64,000 bases of DNA, from positions 4,650,001-4,714,000 of the forward strand of contig NZ_CP107006.1 of the NCBI RefSeq assembly GCF_022867795.2. Reading direction: 5' to 3'. A model generated the notes under the pieces. That model ran no database searches, had not been told where the DNA came from, and saw nothing but the letters and a program-made list of their open reading frames with translations. Every line of letters begins with the position of its first letter. Position 1 is the first letter of the stretch. The position numbers were made by a program, and so were the translations under genes. Below are positions 54,725 through 63,295 of this stretch, in pieces. This DNA is from Chitinophaga horti (GTDB lineage Bacteria > Bacteroidota > Bacteroidia > Chitinophagales > Chitinophagaceae).

Positions 54725-55465
54725 CTAGCGAATCGACTTACCATTCTTTTGCCTGGTCCGTTCTTCCCTGTTTTCTTTAATGCGTTCCTTTATTTCTGCT
54801 TTTGCCTCCGACGTCATCAGTTCCAGGCGTCGCTTAAAACTGAGCGGCTCCATGTTTTCATCGTAAAAATTGAGCGTCTGAAACTTTAGCGAGGGAGCAA
54901 CAAACAAATCCTGACCGTCTATAGAGGTCTTTGCGAAATCACCCTGCTTTAATGTTTGGATAAAGGAGGTTAGTTTTGCCGGGTCCTCTGCCTCCGGCAG
55001 GCGGAACTTACTCACCGCTTCATGGATATCATAAGTATGACTTTTCACGCGCGAGAAACCTAAGTGATCCAGTTCCTCACGATCAAATCCCGACCAGGCT
55101 ATATACACATTCCTATCTTTATCTGCTTGCTCAGACTCTACCGACCCTCCGCGCGCCATCTTAGCCAGTTGGTCCAGGGTGAAATTATGTGATGGGTTTA
55201 CGTACGCCTTGAACTTTATGATCTCCGAGGTATTTACAGGGATAAACATTACCTGATGCTCATTTAAAAAGTAAAAGGCATCATCCTTGGCCCGGTTAAG
55301 GACAGGGCTGAAATACAACGTCCCAAATTCGTATTTACGACTTTCGTTCAACATAATTACTTTATGATCCGGCTCCATTCTAGCCGGCAGTTCGGCGATC
55401 AGCCTATCACTATATCCCAATTCCTTTAACTGGCTTCCCAGGTATTCCACATTTCTAACACTCAT
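54725..55465 (-). CDS. hypothetical protein of the conjugation operon
   Basis: 246 residues, soluble, no signal peptide. It contains 'NRAKDDAFYFLNEHQVMFIP', 'FTLDQLAKMARGGSVESEQA' and a highly charged C-terminal tail (EAKAEIKERIKENREERTRQ). Two repeated modules seem present ('AYVNPSHNFTLDQLAKMA' and a later 'LKFQTLNFYDENMEPLSFKR'), as in DUF3945-like mobile-element proteins, but I cannot assign it. It lies 28 bp after traN in the same operon. Confidence 0.55.
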   Translation of the reverse strand: MSVRNVEYLGSQLKELGYSDRLIAELPARMEPDHKVIMLNESRKYEFGTLYFSPVLNRAKDDAFYFLNEHQVMFIPVNTSEIIKFKAYVNPSHNFTLDQLAKMARGGSVESEQADKDRNVYIAWSGFDREELDHLGFSRVKSHTYDIHEAVSKFRLPEAEDPAKLTSFIQTLKQGDFAKTSIDGQDLFVAPSLKFQTLNFYDENMEPLSFKRRLELMTSEAKAEIKERIKENREERTRQKNGKSIR

Positions 55466-55493
55466 GATATTCAGATTTTCATTACCAATAATC

Positions 55494-56345
55494 CTAACGG
55501 ATATTCATTTCTTTCACCTTTAGCAAATGCTTATTTCTAATCCAAAGTTGCAAATGCCTTCCTCCTTCTTTTTCCATCAGCTGAACGATCAACTGTTTTT
55601 GATCCGGAATGGAAAAACGAGGTATACCGAACACGCACACCTGCGTAGCCCGACCAGGTATATCTTTTATGGGTCCATGCACGACATCAGGTTTTAACTC
55701 CAATTCCTGCGATGAGGTTCTTTTAGATTGCTTCGCATCACGGATAAAGAAGCGGAACTGATCAACATCATAGTCGAGCGCACTTGTATTCGAAAGCTGT
55801 AGTTTAAAAAACAGATGATCATCATGGATATAGATACCTTTAAGCCGAATACCCATCTGGTAACGGACATCTTTAGGATGTCGCAAAAAAGAACCGGCAG
55901 AAGCCGCCCTGGCGGCCACATTCTCCAGGCTGGCCGCCGGACCCGCGCTGGCAGAAAACAGCACAGGAACCTCCATGCCAGCGTTATTACTACCCAATAT
56001 CATATTTAGCATTGCAGGATTAGGCTCATATCGCACCCGGAAAGAATACAGGCGCGCATCATTGGTAATGACCGTCAGATTAGTCTCCTTAAAATCTCCG
56101 GACTGAAGTTTAACCTGTAATACGTTATCGACGTCTATTGCTTTTTGTACCAGCAGGTCGCGCCGGCCACGATCTATACTTTTGATCTGTGAAGGGAAGA
56201 TCAGATTTGTCGTCATATGATCAGAAACCCCGATGACTACCGGATCAATCTGCTGACTAATTTTAGGTTGCTGCGCCTTTGCAGTTGTTACCATTACGAT
56301 CATCATCGCGAGAACAGATCGCCACCTTTTTACACACACTTTCAT
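55494..56345 (-). CDS. traN: conjugative transposon protein TraN (VirB9-like)
   Basis: About 283 residues from ATG 56345. The signal peptide (VLAMMIVMVTTAKAQ) is followed by 'VVIGVSDHMTTNLIFPSQIK', 'VDRG-type turn then RRDLLVQKAIDVDNVLQVKL', and 'IYIHDDHLFFKLQLSNTSAL'. This is the TraN pattern of CTnDOT-type elements: two beta-sandwich domains with the 'LIFP..I' lead. TraN acts in the outer-membrane core of the transfer channel with TraM. It lies 23 bp after traM. Confidence 0.88.
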   Translation of the reverse strand: MKVCVKRWRSVLAMMIVMVTTAKAQQPKISQQIDPVVIGVSDHMTTNLIFPSQIKSIDRGRRDLLVQKAIDVDNVLQVKLQSGDFKETNLTVITNDARLYSFRVRYEPNPAMLNMILGSNNAGMEVPVLFSASAGPAASLENVAARAASAGSFLRHPKDVRYQMGIRLKGIYIHDDHLFFKLQLSNTSALDYDVDQFRFFIRDAKQSKRTSSQELELKPDVVHGPIKDIPGRATQVCVFGIPRFSIPDQKQLIVQLMEKEGGRHLQLWIRNKHLLKVKEMNIR

Positions 56346-56368
56346 ACACACATTTTCTAGTTTAATAA

Positions 56369-57640
56369 TTAATTCAAATTCTCTATCTCACGCCTATTAT
56401 CATCTTTAAGCAGGATTTGATAGCCGGCTTTAACGGTGACATTGACCATTTTTACTTTCCGGCCCAGGAAGCTCTTAGTAGCCTGTACACCGGCATTGAT
56501 TGCCTGAGCGCCCAAGGATGGGTCAAGCGAACCAAATTCCACCCCCTGTAAGGTTCTGTCTCCGCTCTCTTTGGCGACAGTCCTGCTGATGGCGCCGGGA
56601 ATATGGATACCCTCCAGTCCATCCAGATCGTAAATGGTCATCTTCACGGGAAACAACGACTGGTCTACCCGGATCTGATCAATACTTAGAGTGAGCCGGT
56701 CACCCTGCAAACCGCAGACGCCATAGACAAAATGCCCACGTGGCACCAGGTATCCACCGACATAAATATCCCCTGTCAACCGAAGCTTGATGATTGCCCC
56801 TTCAGTTACCGTCTGTGTTTCATGCACGACAGCGGTAATCGCATTTTGTGTTGCAGGAGCGTTCCATCGTTCCAGGCCGAAAAAGCCGGGTTGCCGGGAG
56901 CGCCGATTTTCATCACTCATCGAGTCCAGCAGAGAGGTCTGCGAACCTGCCGGCTCCGCACTGACCGCAAATACTTCCCCGCGCCGCTGCGCTGAATTTT
57001 TCTTTAGACGCTCACGAACCCGCTCAGGATGCTGGATGTCCACGATCCGTTCCATCAGTTCTTTTAGTTCGCGGGTTTCGGAATCCTCTTCTGCGGGCTG
57101 TTGCATTGTTTTCATAAGCCCTTCTAACCGGCTCAAATCAGCGCCCATCCCAGTTTCAGACATAATTCCGCGATCAGGTTTATTTACCAAGGGTTCAGCC
57201 TGCGGCTGGTTTAAGGCCTTATTAAGCGCATTTAACCTATCATATACTTTCGCTTCCGCAGGATCATTATAGGATGGTACGTTATACACAGAACGTCCTT
57301 CCAAGGAAGGTTGAAAGCTTTCGCCGGGTAAATAACCCGAAGAACTGGCTATCTCACGGTAATAAGGGTCTTGCTCCAGCCTTCCCCTCATCTGCATGGA
57401 ATCTTTATCGGCCCGATCATATAAGGCCATCTTATCCATCACCGGATCGCTTTTGTTGGCTGCCGAGGGCAACAGTATGTTCAGCCCTTTTTCGTTACCG
57501 GAAGCCAAAGCCACTGTACCCGCGCGCCCTCCGCCCAAGACCCAAAACAGTAGGGTTATAAATGGCAATACCAGTACAGGCAAAGCCGTCATCAACCTGC
57601 GTTCTCGCAGGAATTTTTCTGAGTGTTTCACATTTCCCAT
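56369..57640 (-). CDS. traM: conjugative transposon protein TraM (VirB10-like)
   Basis: About 423 residues from ATG 57640. A short cytoplasmic start leads to one transmembrane helix (ALPVLVLPFITLLFWVL, about 20-38). A long Pro/Gln/Glu-rich periplasmic linker follows, then the conserved C-terminal beta domain at about 265-415: 'AITAVVHETQTVTEGAIIKL', 'YLVPRGHFVYGVCGL', 'GAQAINAGVQATKSFLGRKV'. TraM spans inner and outer membranes as scaffold of the transfer apparatus. Order TraK-TraL-TraM-TraN is conserved in CTnDOT relatives. Confidence 0.93.
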   Translation of the reverse strand: MGNVKHSEKFLRERRLMTALPVLVLPFITLLFWVLGGGRAGTVALASGNEKGLNILLPSAANKSDPVMDKMALYDRADKDSMQMRGRLEQDPYYREIASSSGYLPGESFQPSLEGRSVYNVPSYNDPAEAKVYDRLNALNKALNQPQAEPLVNKPDRGIMSETGMGADLSRLEGLMKTMQQPAEEDSETRELKELMERIVDIQHPERVRERLKKNSAQRRGEVFAVSAEPAGSQTSLLDSMSDENRRSRQPGFFGLERWNAPATQNAITAVVHETQTVTEGAIIKLRLTGDIYVGGYLVPRGHFVYGVCGLQGDRLTLSIDQIRVDQSLFPVKMTIYDLDGLEGIHIPGAISRTVAKESGDRTLQGVEFGSLDPSLGAQAINAGVQATKSFLGRKVKMVNVTVKAGYQILLKDDNRREIENLN

Positions 57641-57669
57641 CACACCTAATCATTAAATAAACACTTACT

Positions 57670-58131
57670 TCAATCGGGAAAGATCCCGTCATATAATTTC
57701 TCTACCATTAAAAGGCTATCTCTTAACCCTGGCCGCGCTTTCACTATGCTATCCAGCTTTTTCCTGCCCGCTTCAGTCCCCTCCAGGCGGTCCAGGTACA
57801 AACGCATCGACCTGATCCGGCTAAAAGTTTCTGCGCTGATGGGCGTATAATTTTCCTGAACAGAAATTACAGGAGATGTCCGAAACACCTTTCTGATCTG
57901 CTCACGGCCGCTGCTGAGATAACCGGGCCGTATCACCAGCATCAGACTCCAACCTCCCAGTACAAGAAAGAACATCGCAATGCATAGTTTTCTTTTGCCG
58001 GGAGATAAGCGCTCAAATGCGCGTTGCAACTTTTCCATCGTAAACCGCTGCACGCCTGAGACATAACCTCCTATTGCCTTAGACATCCAGCTGCCGGCAT
58101 CGCCGACATTGCTTTTCCTCCCTCGTTTCAT
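57670..58131 (-). CDS. traL: conjugative transposon TraL-like small membrane protein
   Basis: About 153 residues (two adjacent ATGs, 58134 and 58131). A basic cytoplasmic N-terminus is followed by one transmembrane helix (LCIAMFFLVLGGWSLMLVI, about 50-68) and a periplasmic helical domain ('RIRSMRLYLDRLEGTEAGRK'). The position between traK and traM, and the single helix with a small periplasmic tail, fit TraL. Sequence similarity is weak in this family, so the name rests partly on synteny. Its start overlaps the traK stop (TAATG). Confidence 0.75.
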   Translation of the reverse strand: MKRGRKSNVGDAGSWMSKAIGGYVSGVQRFTMEKLQRAFERLSPGKRKLCIAMFFLVLGGWSLMLVIRPGYLSSGREQIRKVFRTSPVISVQENYTPISAETFSRIRSMRLYLDRLEGTEAGRKKLDSIVKARPGLRDSLLMVEKLYDGIFPD

Positions 58132-58133
58132 CA

Positions 58134-58760
58134 TTACCTGGGCTTTACAGTGATGTCATTATTCTCTAAGATTTTCCATCGCTCGATCAAAAGACCGTGA
58201 GAATTTTGTTCACTACGCGGAACGCTCCTTAGATATCCTTCTGTTATCAGGCTCCGCTCCACCACAGCAGTTACCCGCGTGATTTCTTGCCGGGCCATGC
58301 ACCTGAAATAATAGGGGTAACGCTCCATATCCAGCACCACACTGTCTATGCGGATCCGCTGACTTACATTTCCGCTGATAACGTTGCTGAAATAATTACG
58401 CTCCACCAGGTTATCGTATTGATCCTTTGCGGACCTATCCGCCAGGTACAAAGCGCGGTTTATGTTTTCCTGGATCAGCCGGTCATCCGGCGATAACGTA
58501 AAAAAATATTCGTGAAAGGTGGCCACATGATCCCTGGCCTCTACCGGCTTGTTTTCCTCCCTGGTAGAAGGTACCGCCTCTACCACTTTCCCGTTGAGTA
58601 ACACCAGCACCTTATTTTCAGCCTCGGTAATACGCGTCTGTGTACGCACGACAATAAATCCGCATAAAAACAAGCTGGCAAGTACAACGATCAATGCAAA
58701 ATGCTTCACCTGCCTGAACGCTACATCAACGCTCTTTGCTCTACTAAAAATCCCGTTCAT
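58134..58760 (-). CDS. traK: conjugative transposon protein TraK (VirB8-like)
   Basis: About 208 residues. A strong AGGAGG sits two bases before ATG 58763 and five before ATG 58760, favouring the latter. One N-terminal transmembrane helix (HFALIVVLASLFLCGFIVV) is followed by a periplasmic NTF2-like domain with 'VATFHEYFFTLSPDDRLIQE', 'ALYLADRSAKDQYDNLVERN' and 'VERSLITEGYLRSVPRSEQN'. These are TraK hallmarks of Bacteroidota conjugative transposons. It assembles in the inner-membrane complex of the transfer channel. Confidence 0.92.
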   Translation of the reverse strand: MNGIFSRAKSVDVAFRQVKHFALIVVLASLFLCGFIVVRTQTRITEAENKVLVLLNGKVVEAVPSTREENKPVEARDHVATFHEYFFTLSPDDRLIQENINRALYLADRSAKDQYDNLVERNYFSNVISGNVSQRIRIDSVVLDMERYPYYFRCMARQEITRVTAVVERSLITEGYLRSVPRSEQNSHGLLIERWKILENNDITVKPR

Positions 58761-58768
58761 CATTCCTC

Positions 58769-59992
58769 CTATTTTGTTCCCCCTGATAACTTATCGTGCA
58801 TATAGCCAGTATTGCCAATTGCACGTCCTACTGCGCCGGTAGTCCCTTTGCCCGAAGCCTGACCAGATAATCCTTCATTGAAATGCTGGCGGGCATCGGC
58901 GATATTGCTAAGACTTTCGCCTGCTCTGCCCATTGCACCCCGCCCGGCAGAAACTGCTGTCCCGGCAGCTGAGCTGCTCATGCTGGTAACCTTTTGCAAC
59001 AGGCCTCCGCCACCGCCCGAGTTAACAATGAAGCTGGCAATGGAGGGCACAGTGAAGTAACCGGCAATACCGATCAGCATAAACACCAGGTATCCGGTAT
59101 CCTGCGCACTGAATACGGTATCTCCGCTGGCCTTGATCTTATCCAGATCTAACCGTAACATCTCTTCTTGAATTTTTCCAAGGATCGCGCCGAAGATGTT
59201 GCACACCGGTAGCCATAAAAAGACATTGATATACCTCGCCAGCCAGGCGGTAAGCGAGTTCTGAAAGCCGTCAAAAACGGCAAGGCCAAACACAATGGGG
59301 CCAATGATGCTCAATACCACCAGTTGGAAGATCCTTATTGTATTGATGCACAACGATGCGGCCTGAAACAAAACCTGCAAGATCTCACTCAACCATTCTT
59401 TCACCGTATTGCGGAAATTGTAGGAAGCTTTTGCCATGGCGAATTTGATCTCACTACCGATAAATTCAAAAGGACCTTCCCCGGGAGTAGGCTCTCCGTC
59501 CTGTATCCCTTTGGTATAGCGCAACCACTTCTCCTTATCTCCGTCCTTATTCGCTCCTACATACATTTGCCAGGCCGAACTGTTCATCACCGCGATTTCC
59601 TTTTGCTTAAGCAGCACCTTAACTGCTTTATCCGAATCGCCTACCATTTTAGCAGTACCCTCTACCAGCGGATCCAGCAGACCATTTAAAAGTGCTAAGA
59701 GCAGGGTAAAGTTGATGACGGCAAACCCAAGCACAAACGGACGAAAAAGCGGATAAAAATCGATCGGCTCCGCGTTGGCATAGTGCCGCCAAACCCGGTA
59801 AGCAATATAAAAAAGCGCTCCAAACGCCGCCACACCCTTTGCCACGTCAACCAATTCCTCACAAAGCGGCACCATTTTTTCTAAAATCGTGTCCAATACG
59901 CTGTGTAGTGAATGTATCTTATCCGCTACCCCCTGCGCCATGGCCACTGCTGGCATCAAAGCCATCAAACACACAACACCAATCTTCCTCAT
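58769..59992 (-). CDS. traJ: conjugative transposon protein TraJ (VirB6-like)
   Basis: 407 residues. A signal-like first segment (VVCLMALMPAVAMAQ) is followed by hydrophobic helices at about 50-66, 85-112, 205-235 (LFQAASLCINTIRIFQLVVL), 238-265 and 305-325. Conserved text includes 'DFYPLFRPFVLGFAVINF', 'GLAVFDGFQNSLTAWLARYI' and 'WLPVCNIFGAILGKIQEE'. The Gly/Ser/Ala-rich C-terminal tail is typical. It is the polytopic channel component. Preceded by a clear GGAGG (GGAGGTGTTATG). Confidence 0.95.
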   Translation of the reverse strand: MRKIGVVCLMALMPAVAMAQGVADKIHSLHSVLDTILEKMVPLCEELVDVAKGVAAFGALFYIAYRVWRHYANAEPIDFYPLFRPFVLGFAVINFTLLLALLNGLLDPLVEGTAKMVGDSDKAVKVLLKQKEIAVMNSSAWQMYVGANKDGDKEKWLRYTKGIQDGEPTPGEGPFEFIGSEIKFAMAKASYNFRNTVKEWLSEILQVLFQAASLCINTIRIFQLVVLSIIGPIVFGLAVFDGFQNSLTAWLARYINVFLWLPVCNIFGAILGKIQEEMLRLDLDKIKASGDTVFSAQDTGYLVFMLIGIAGYFTVPSIASFIVNSGGGGGLLQKVTSMSSSAAGTAVSAGRGAMGRAGESLSNIADARQHFNEGLSGQASGKGTTGAVGRAIGNTGYMHDKLSGGTK

Positions 59993-60015
59993 AACACCTC
60001 CAATTTCTCCAGCGC

Positions 60016-60645
60016 CTAATCATCCTCGCGCATATTGCCGAGTCCCTTCAATTCTTCTTTTTCTTTAGCCCGCTGTAAACCCATTAAAGCAGTACGTCCG
60101 TTAAAATCTCGCAGAAAAAGCAACTTATCTTCCATCTCTGCGTAAATTCGGTCGATCGCCGCCAGCCGCTCATCGTCACTCATGCGCAATTGGCCAGCAG
60201 TAACCACTAGAATCAACTCATCCAGGTTGCCAAGGCTTAGCTTAATCAGGTTGCCATACACTGCAGATAAATATTCCAACTCAGCCGCCCGGAAGGTTTT
60301 CAATCCGTTAAACCGGTCGCTAGCGGCCTTGCATTCCTTGACCACCGCAATTTGATATTCAACAATGCCCGCGACCTTCCGGTATTTCTTCACAGCTGGG
60401 CTAACCTGCATCAATCCATCAAGAAATACCTTGTGTAGTGAAAAGTTACCTTCTGCAATATTTCTGATCGACGTGTAACCGTTACTGAGAATCGTGTAAC
60501 TTTTTTTCAGGTCTGTCAGAATATTTTTTAGCTGGTTAAGCTTTTCTACATTTAATAATAACTGTGCAGCTTCGGTAGATTGCCCCCTTGCCCAGCCCGG
60601 CAGCAGCCCTACCAACACAACCAGGATCACACACATTTTCTTCAT
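60016..60645 (-). CDS. TraI-like secreted protein of the conjugation operon (paralogue 3)
   Basis: About 209 residues from ATG 60645, preceded by GGGAGGTGTG. The signal peptide (VILVVLVGLLPGWARGQ) precedes a wholly helical protein with 'ILTDLKKSYTILSNGYTSIR', 'FRAAELEYLSAVYGNLIKLS' and 'MSDDERLAAIDRIYAEMEDK'. The same helical plan occurs in the proteins at 60662 and 61744. It is presumably periplasmic, in the transfer apparatus. Some databases call such proteins TerB-like; no tellurite function is implied here. Confidence 0.75.
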   Translation of the reverse strand: MKKMCVILVVLVGLLPGWARGQSTEAAQLLLNVEKLNQLKNILTDLKKSYTILSNGYTSIRNIAEGNFSLHKVFLDGLMQVSPAVKKYRKVAGIVEYQIAVVKECKAASDRFNGLKTFRAAELEYLSAVYGNLIKLSLGNLDELILVVTAGQLRMSDDERLAAIDRIYAEMEDKLLFLRDFNGRTALMGLQRAKEKEELKGLGNMREDD

Positions 60646-60661
60646 CACACCTCCCGCTCTA

Positions 60662-61318
60662 CTATTTTAACCTTTCTACACCTTCGCCATACCAGCCAGC
60701 CATATCATCTCCAACGCCCAGCTCTCTGGCCCGAAGAATGGCCAGGACCATCGCCTCCTGGCCGAATACTTCGCAGAATGCATGTTGCTGACAGGTACGC
60801 TCATAAAGCACATCAATCCTTTTCAACCTCGCATCATCACTAAGTTCAAGTTCTCCGGAGGTTGTTACTTCGATCAGTTCATCCACCGTTACCGAACAAT
60901 CTTCGAGTAACTTTGCGAAGACCCGGCCGAGATAATCGATCTCGGCCCTGCGAAACTTTTTGTCCCTGCGGATTTCTGCTATCTGCCGGGAGGCTTTCCT
61001 CACAGTTGTCAGTTGTAACCCGATAATGTCGGCAATCCGGCCGTAACGCCCGACCACCGGGGACACATTTCTAAGCGAGTTAAAAAACAGGTCATGCAAC
61101 CTGAACTCCCCATCTGTAATGCTGCCAATCACGTTAAGGCCTTCCCTGGCAATACCATATCCTTTTTGGATCACCTCACTATAGGCCTTCAGCGCCAGGA
61201 TTTGCTGCGCCAGATACTTTTTCTGCGTGTTTTTCTGGCGAAACCATTCGTTCCAGGTCTGCCCGCTGCAGGCAGTAGCTACCAGGCAGCAAACCGCCAT
61301 CATCATCAATCTTTTCAT
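60662..61318 (-). CDS. TraI-like secreted protein of the conjugation operon (paralogue 2)
   Basis: 218 residues, start fixed by GGGAGG before ATG 61318. The signal peptide ends at 'CCLVATACSGQ'; the Cys could allow lipidation. It is all-helical: 'ILALKAYSEVIQKGYGIARE', 'FRRAEIDYLGRVFAKLLEDC' and 'LSDDARLKRIDVLYERTCQQ'. It aligns throughout with the 60016 protein and more weakly with 61744. It is likely a duplicated accessory of the transfer machinery. Confidence 0.75.
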   Translation of the reverse strand: MKRLMMMAVCCLVATACSGQTWNEWFRQKNTQKKYLAQQILALKAYSEVIQKGYGIAREGLNVIGSITDGEFRLHDLFFNSLRNVSPVVGRYGRIADIIGLQLTTVRKASRQIAEIRRDKKFRRAEIDYLGRVFAKLLEDCSVTVDELIEVTTSGELELSDDARLKRIDVLYERTCQQHAFCEVFGQEAMVLAILRARELGVGDDMAGWYGEGVERLK

Positions 61319-61329
61319 ACGACCTCCCG

Positions 61330-61734
61330 TTATAATCTGTCTTTTCGCCCCAACGAACTGATTGCTTGCTCGCAGGCAGGTATATCTTTTAAACCAGTAA
61401 ACTCCAGGACCACAGCTGCTAACTCCATGTTACTCATACGGCCAATTTTCTTTACTTCCAGGCGTCCGCCCGCTAGACTCCCATCAGTAGGCCAGTTCAA
61501 AAAGAACCGGCATTGCACAAAACTGATCGCCGTCCAATGCATTTGCACGGATACCGTGGTACAAAATATAGCAGCGCCGGTAGCGAGTTTCCCCCACTGC
61601 CTCGCCAGAAACTCCAGATTATCATCTGCCGGCTGGCCATACTGATCATGGACAATCATTGTCCCATTGTAGCCCTTCTCTTTCAGCGTACAAAACACCA
61701 GCTTTGCATTCGCCACTAAATTTTCAACATCCAT
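61330..61734 (-). CDS. hypothetical protein of the conjugation operon
   Basis: 134 residues, soluble, without signal peptide (MDVENLVANAKLVFCTLKEK). It has a mixed alpha/beta look with 'AIFCTTVSVQMHWTAISFV' and a Cys-containing C-terminal helix. AAGGAG lies just before its ATG. It is inserted between TraI-like genes with gaps of 11 and 9 bp, so it is part of the operon. No family recognised. Confidence 0.6.
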   Translation of the reverse strand: MDVENLVANAKLVFCTLKEKGYNGTMIVHDQYGQPADDNLEFLARQWGKLATGAAIFCTTVSVQMHWTAISFVQCRFFLNWPTDGSLAGGRLEVKKIGRMSNMELAAVVLEFTGLKDIPACEQAISSLGRKDRL

Positions 61735-61743
61735 CTCACTCCT

Positions 61744-62418
61744 TTATTTTAATCCATATAGCTGTTTAACCTCCTCCTGTTCGGCACCAGCTCTCGCCCG
61801 CTGCAAAGACAGCAGCGCGTTTTCTCTATTGAAATCCAGTAAATCATTATAATTCTGATCGACCCGCTCACTAACGGCGTGTATGATCTCCAGGCGCTTC
61901 GCATCAGTCATCTGCGTACGGAAAGAATTGACCACCACCATCAGCTGCTCTATGTTTTTCACCGTTTCATCCAGCATCCCCAGGTAAACCTTACCCATGT
62001 ATTCAATCTCCCTGGGCGTAAACCGCTTATCACCTCGCACCATTCTCCAGGCACGCTGGTACTCATGGACCAACCGGGCCTCTTTCGCCGATATGTCTTT
62101 AATGCGCTTATAATAAGTGATAAGCGATTTGACTTTATGCAGCTCCTGGAAGTATATTTTATACTGGTTACGCTGCTTTTCCGTCCACTCGCTGATTTCG
62201 GTGAGCTTAAGCTTGCTCAGGGCGTTTTCCAATACCTTTTGTGCGTTCTGAAGCCAGATCACTTTGTTCTGCTGCCGCTGTACTTGCAGGTCAACTGCCT
62301 TAATCACCTTTTTGATGCCGGCTTTAATAATGTCCAGGATCACAATCTGGGCATTGGCCTTTTGCGCCGGAAACCCCACGCAGATCATCAGCATACTTAT
62401 AAATAATATTCGTCTCAT
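61744..62418 (-). CDS. traI: conjugative transposon protein TraI-like
   Basis: About 224 residues from ATG 62418 (MRRILFISMLMICVG); a GTG seven codons upstream would spoil the signal peptide. After cleavage near ANAQ the protein reads 'IVILDIIKAGIKKVIKAVDL', 'LQNAQKVLENALSKLKLTEI', 'FTPREIEYMGKVYLGMLDET' and 'MTDAKRLEIIHAVSERVDQN'. This matches CTnDOT TraI (no relation to F-plasmid TraI relaxase) in content and in position upstream of TraJ. It is helical and exported. Confidence 0.85.
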   Translation of the reverse strand: MRRILFISMLMICVGFPAQKANAQIVILDIIKAGIKKVIKAVDLQVQRQQNKVIWLQNAQKVLENALSKLKLTEISEWTEKQRNQYKIYFQELHKVKSLITYYKRIKDISAKEARLVHEYQRAWRMVRGDKRFTPREIEYMGKVYLGMLDETVKNIEQLMVVVNSFRTQMTDAKRLEIIHAVSERVDQNYNDLLDFNRENALLSLQRARAGAEQEEVKQLYGLK

Positions 62419-62455
62419 CGCTCTTAACTTTTCAGTCACACATTCTCATTAGTTT

Positions 62456-63295
62456 TTATAGCCTCCGCCCTTTTACGCGTAAGCTTTTCCGCTCCTGGAG
62501 CATTAGTGATCGCAGGTCCGGCGCTTGGGGCAATCCCTGGCCATCAATCCCCACCTGCTTTCTTCTTTCAATTTTACTGGTTAATTCATATTGCACTACA
62601 TCAATACCGCCAATGCGCAGGTTTTGATGATTGCGATCCACCCTGAACTGGTAGCTAAGGGTGTCGGTTGCCGGAAACTTCGATGCCGCAATAACAACTA
62701 TGGGAAATACATTATCCATCCCTTTTTCAAAAAGGTGCGCATTCTGATACTGAAAAATTTCATCCACGTCAAAGGCTTGCTTGAACCTATTCTGCAGATG
62801 GCGAACAACAAAACCGGCATCATTGATCTCTTTCAAGACAAGCTTAAACCGCTCAGGCAGCACTAGCATTTCAGCGTACATTTCTTCGCTCATTTTATTC
62901 ACTACCGCTTTTTCCGGCAACTCACCACGCCCGCTATAGTTAAATTCCAGCCTGCTGCGGTCGATTCCGTATTCATCCTTATGACACATGGTCAACTGCC
63001 GAACGAAATACCCTGCCTGATCAAAACCGATCTTCAGCTCAGCAACGTGCTTTTCGCCATTTTTATCGATTGAGGTTACTGATTCAATAATCGTTTCGTC
63101 GAGCGTGTAACCAAAATGTTCGGCCCATCTCATGCAAGTTTCAATGGTCATATATGGCGCTAAATCAGGATCAGGCCTGAACCTGTCACCCACCACAGTG
63201 GCAGAAACGGCGTATCCCCTTTCAACCAGGCGCTGTTGCAGCTCAGCATATTGCTCCTCACGTTTCTCCCGGCTTAATTTAATATCCACTATCAT
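62456..63295 (-). CDS. hypothetical protein between traG and traI
   Basis: 279 residues, soluble, without signal peptide. It begins 'MIVDIKLSREKREEQYAELQ', has a central 'MTIETCMRWAEHFGYTLDET' and a C-terminal 'RVDRNHQNLRIGGIDVVQYE'. It overlaps the traG stop by 4 bp (ATGA), so it is translationally coupled to the VirB4-like ATPase. CTnDOT TraG and TraI are also separated by a small gene, but I see no clear similarity. Function unknown. Confidence 0.6.
   Translation of the reverse strand: MIVDIKLSREKREEQYAELQQRLVERGYAVSATVVGDRFRPDPDLAPYMTIETCMRWAEHFGYTLDETIIESVTSIDKNGEKHVAELKIGFDQAGYFVRQLTMCHKDEYGIDRSRLEFNYSGRGELPEKAVVNKMSEEMYAEMLVLPERFKLVLKEINDAGFVVRHLQNRFKQAFDVDEIFQYQNAHLFEKGMDNVFPIVVIAASKFPATDTLSYQFRVDRNHQNLRIGGIDVVQYELTSKIERRKQVGIDGQGLPQAPDLRSLMLQERKSLRVKGRRL

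Noticed and set aside
60016..61318. Tellurite resistance function for the TraI-like paralogues
   Set aside because: The TerB-like label sometimes given reflects fold similarity; context in a tra operon and the signal peptides argue for a transfer role.
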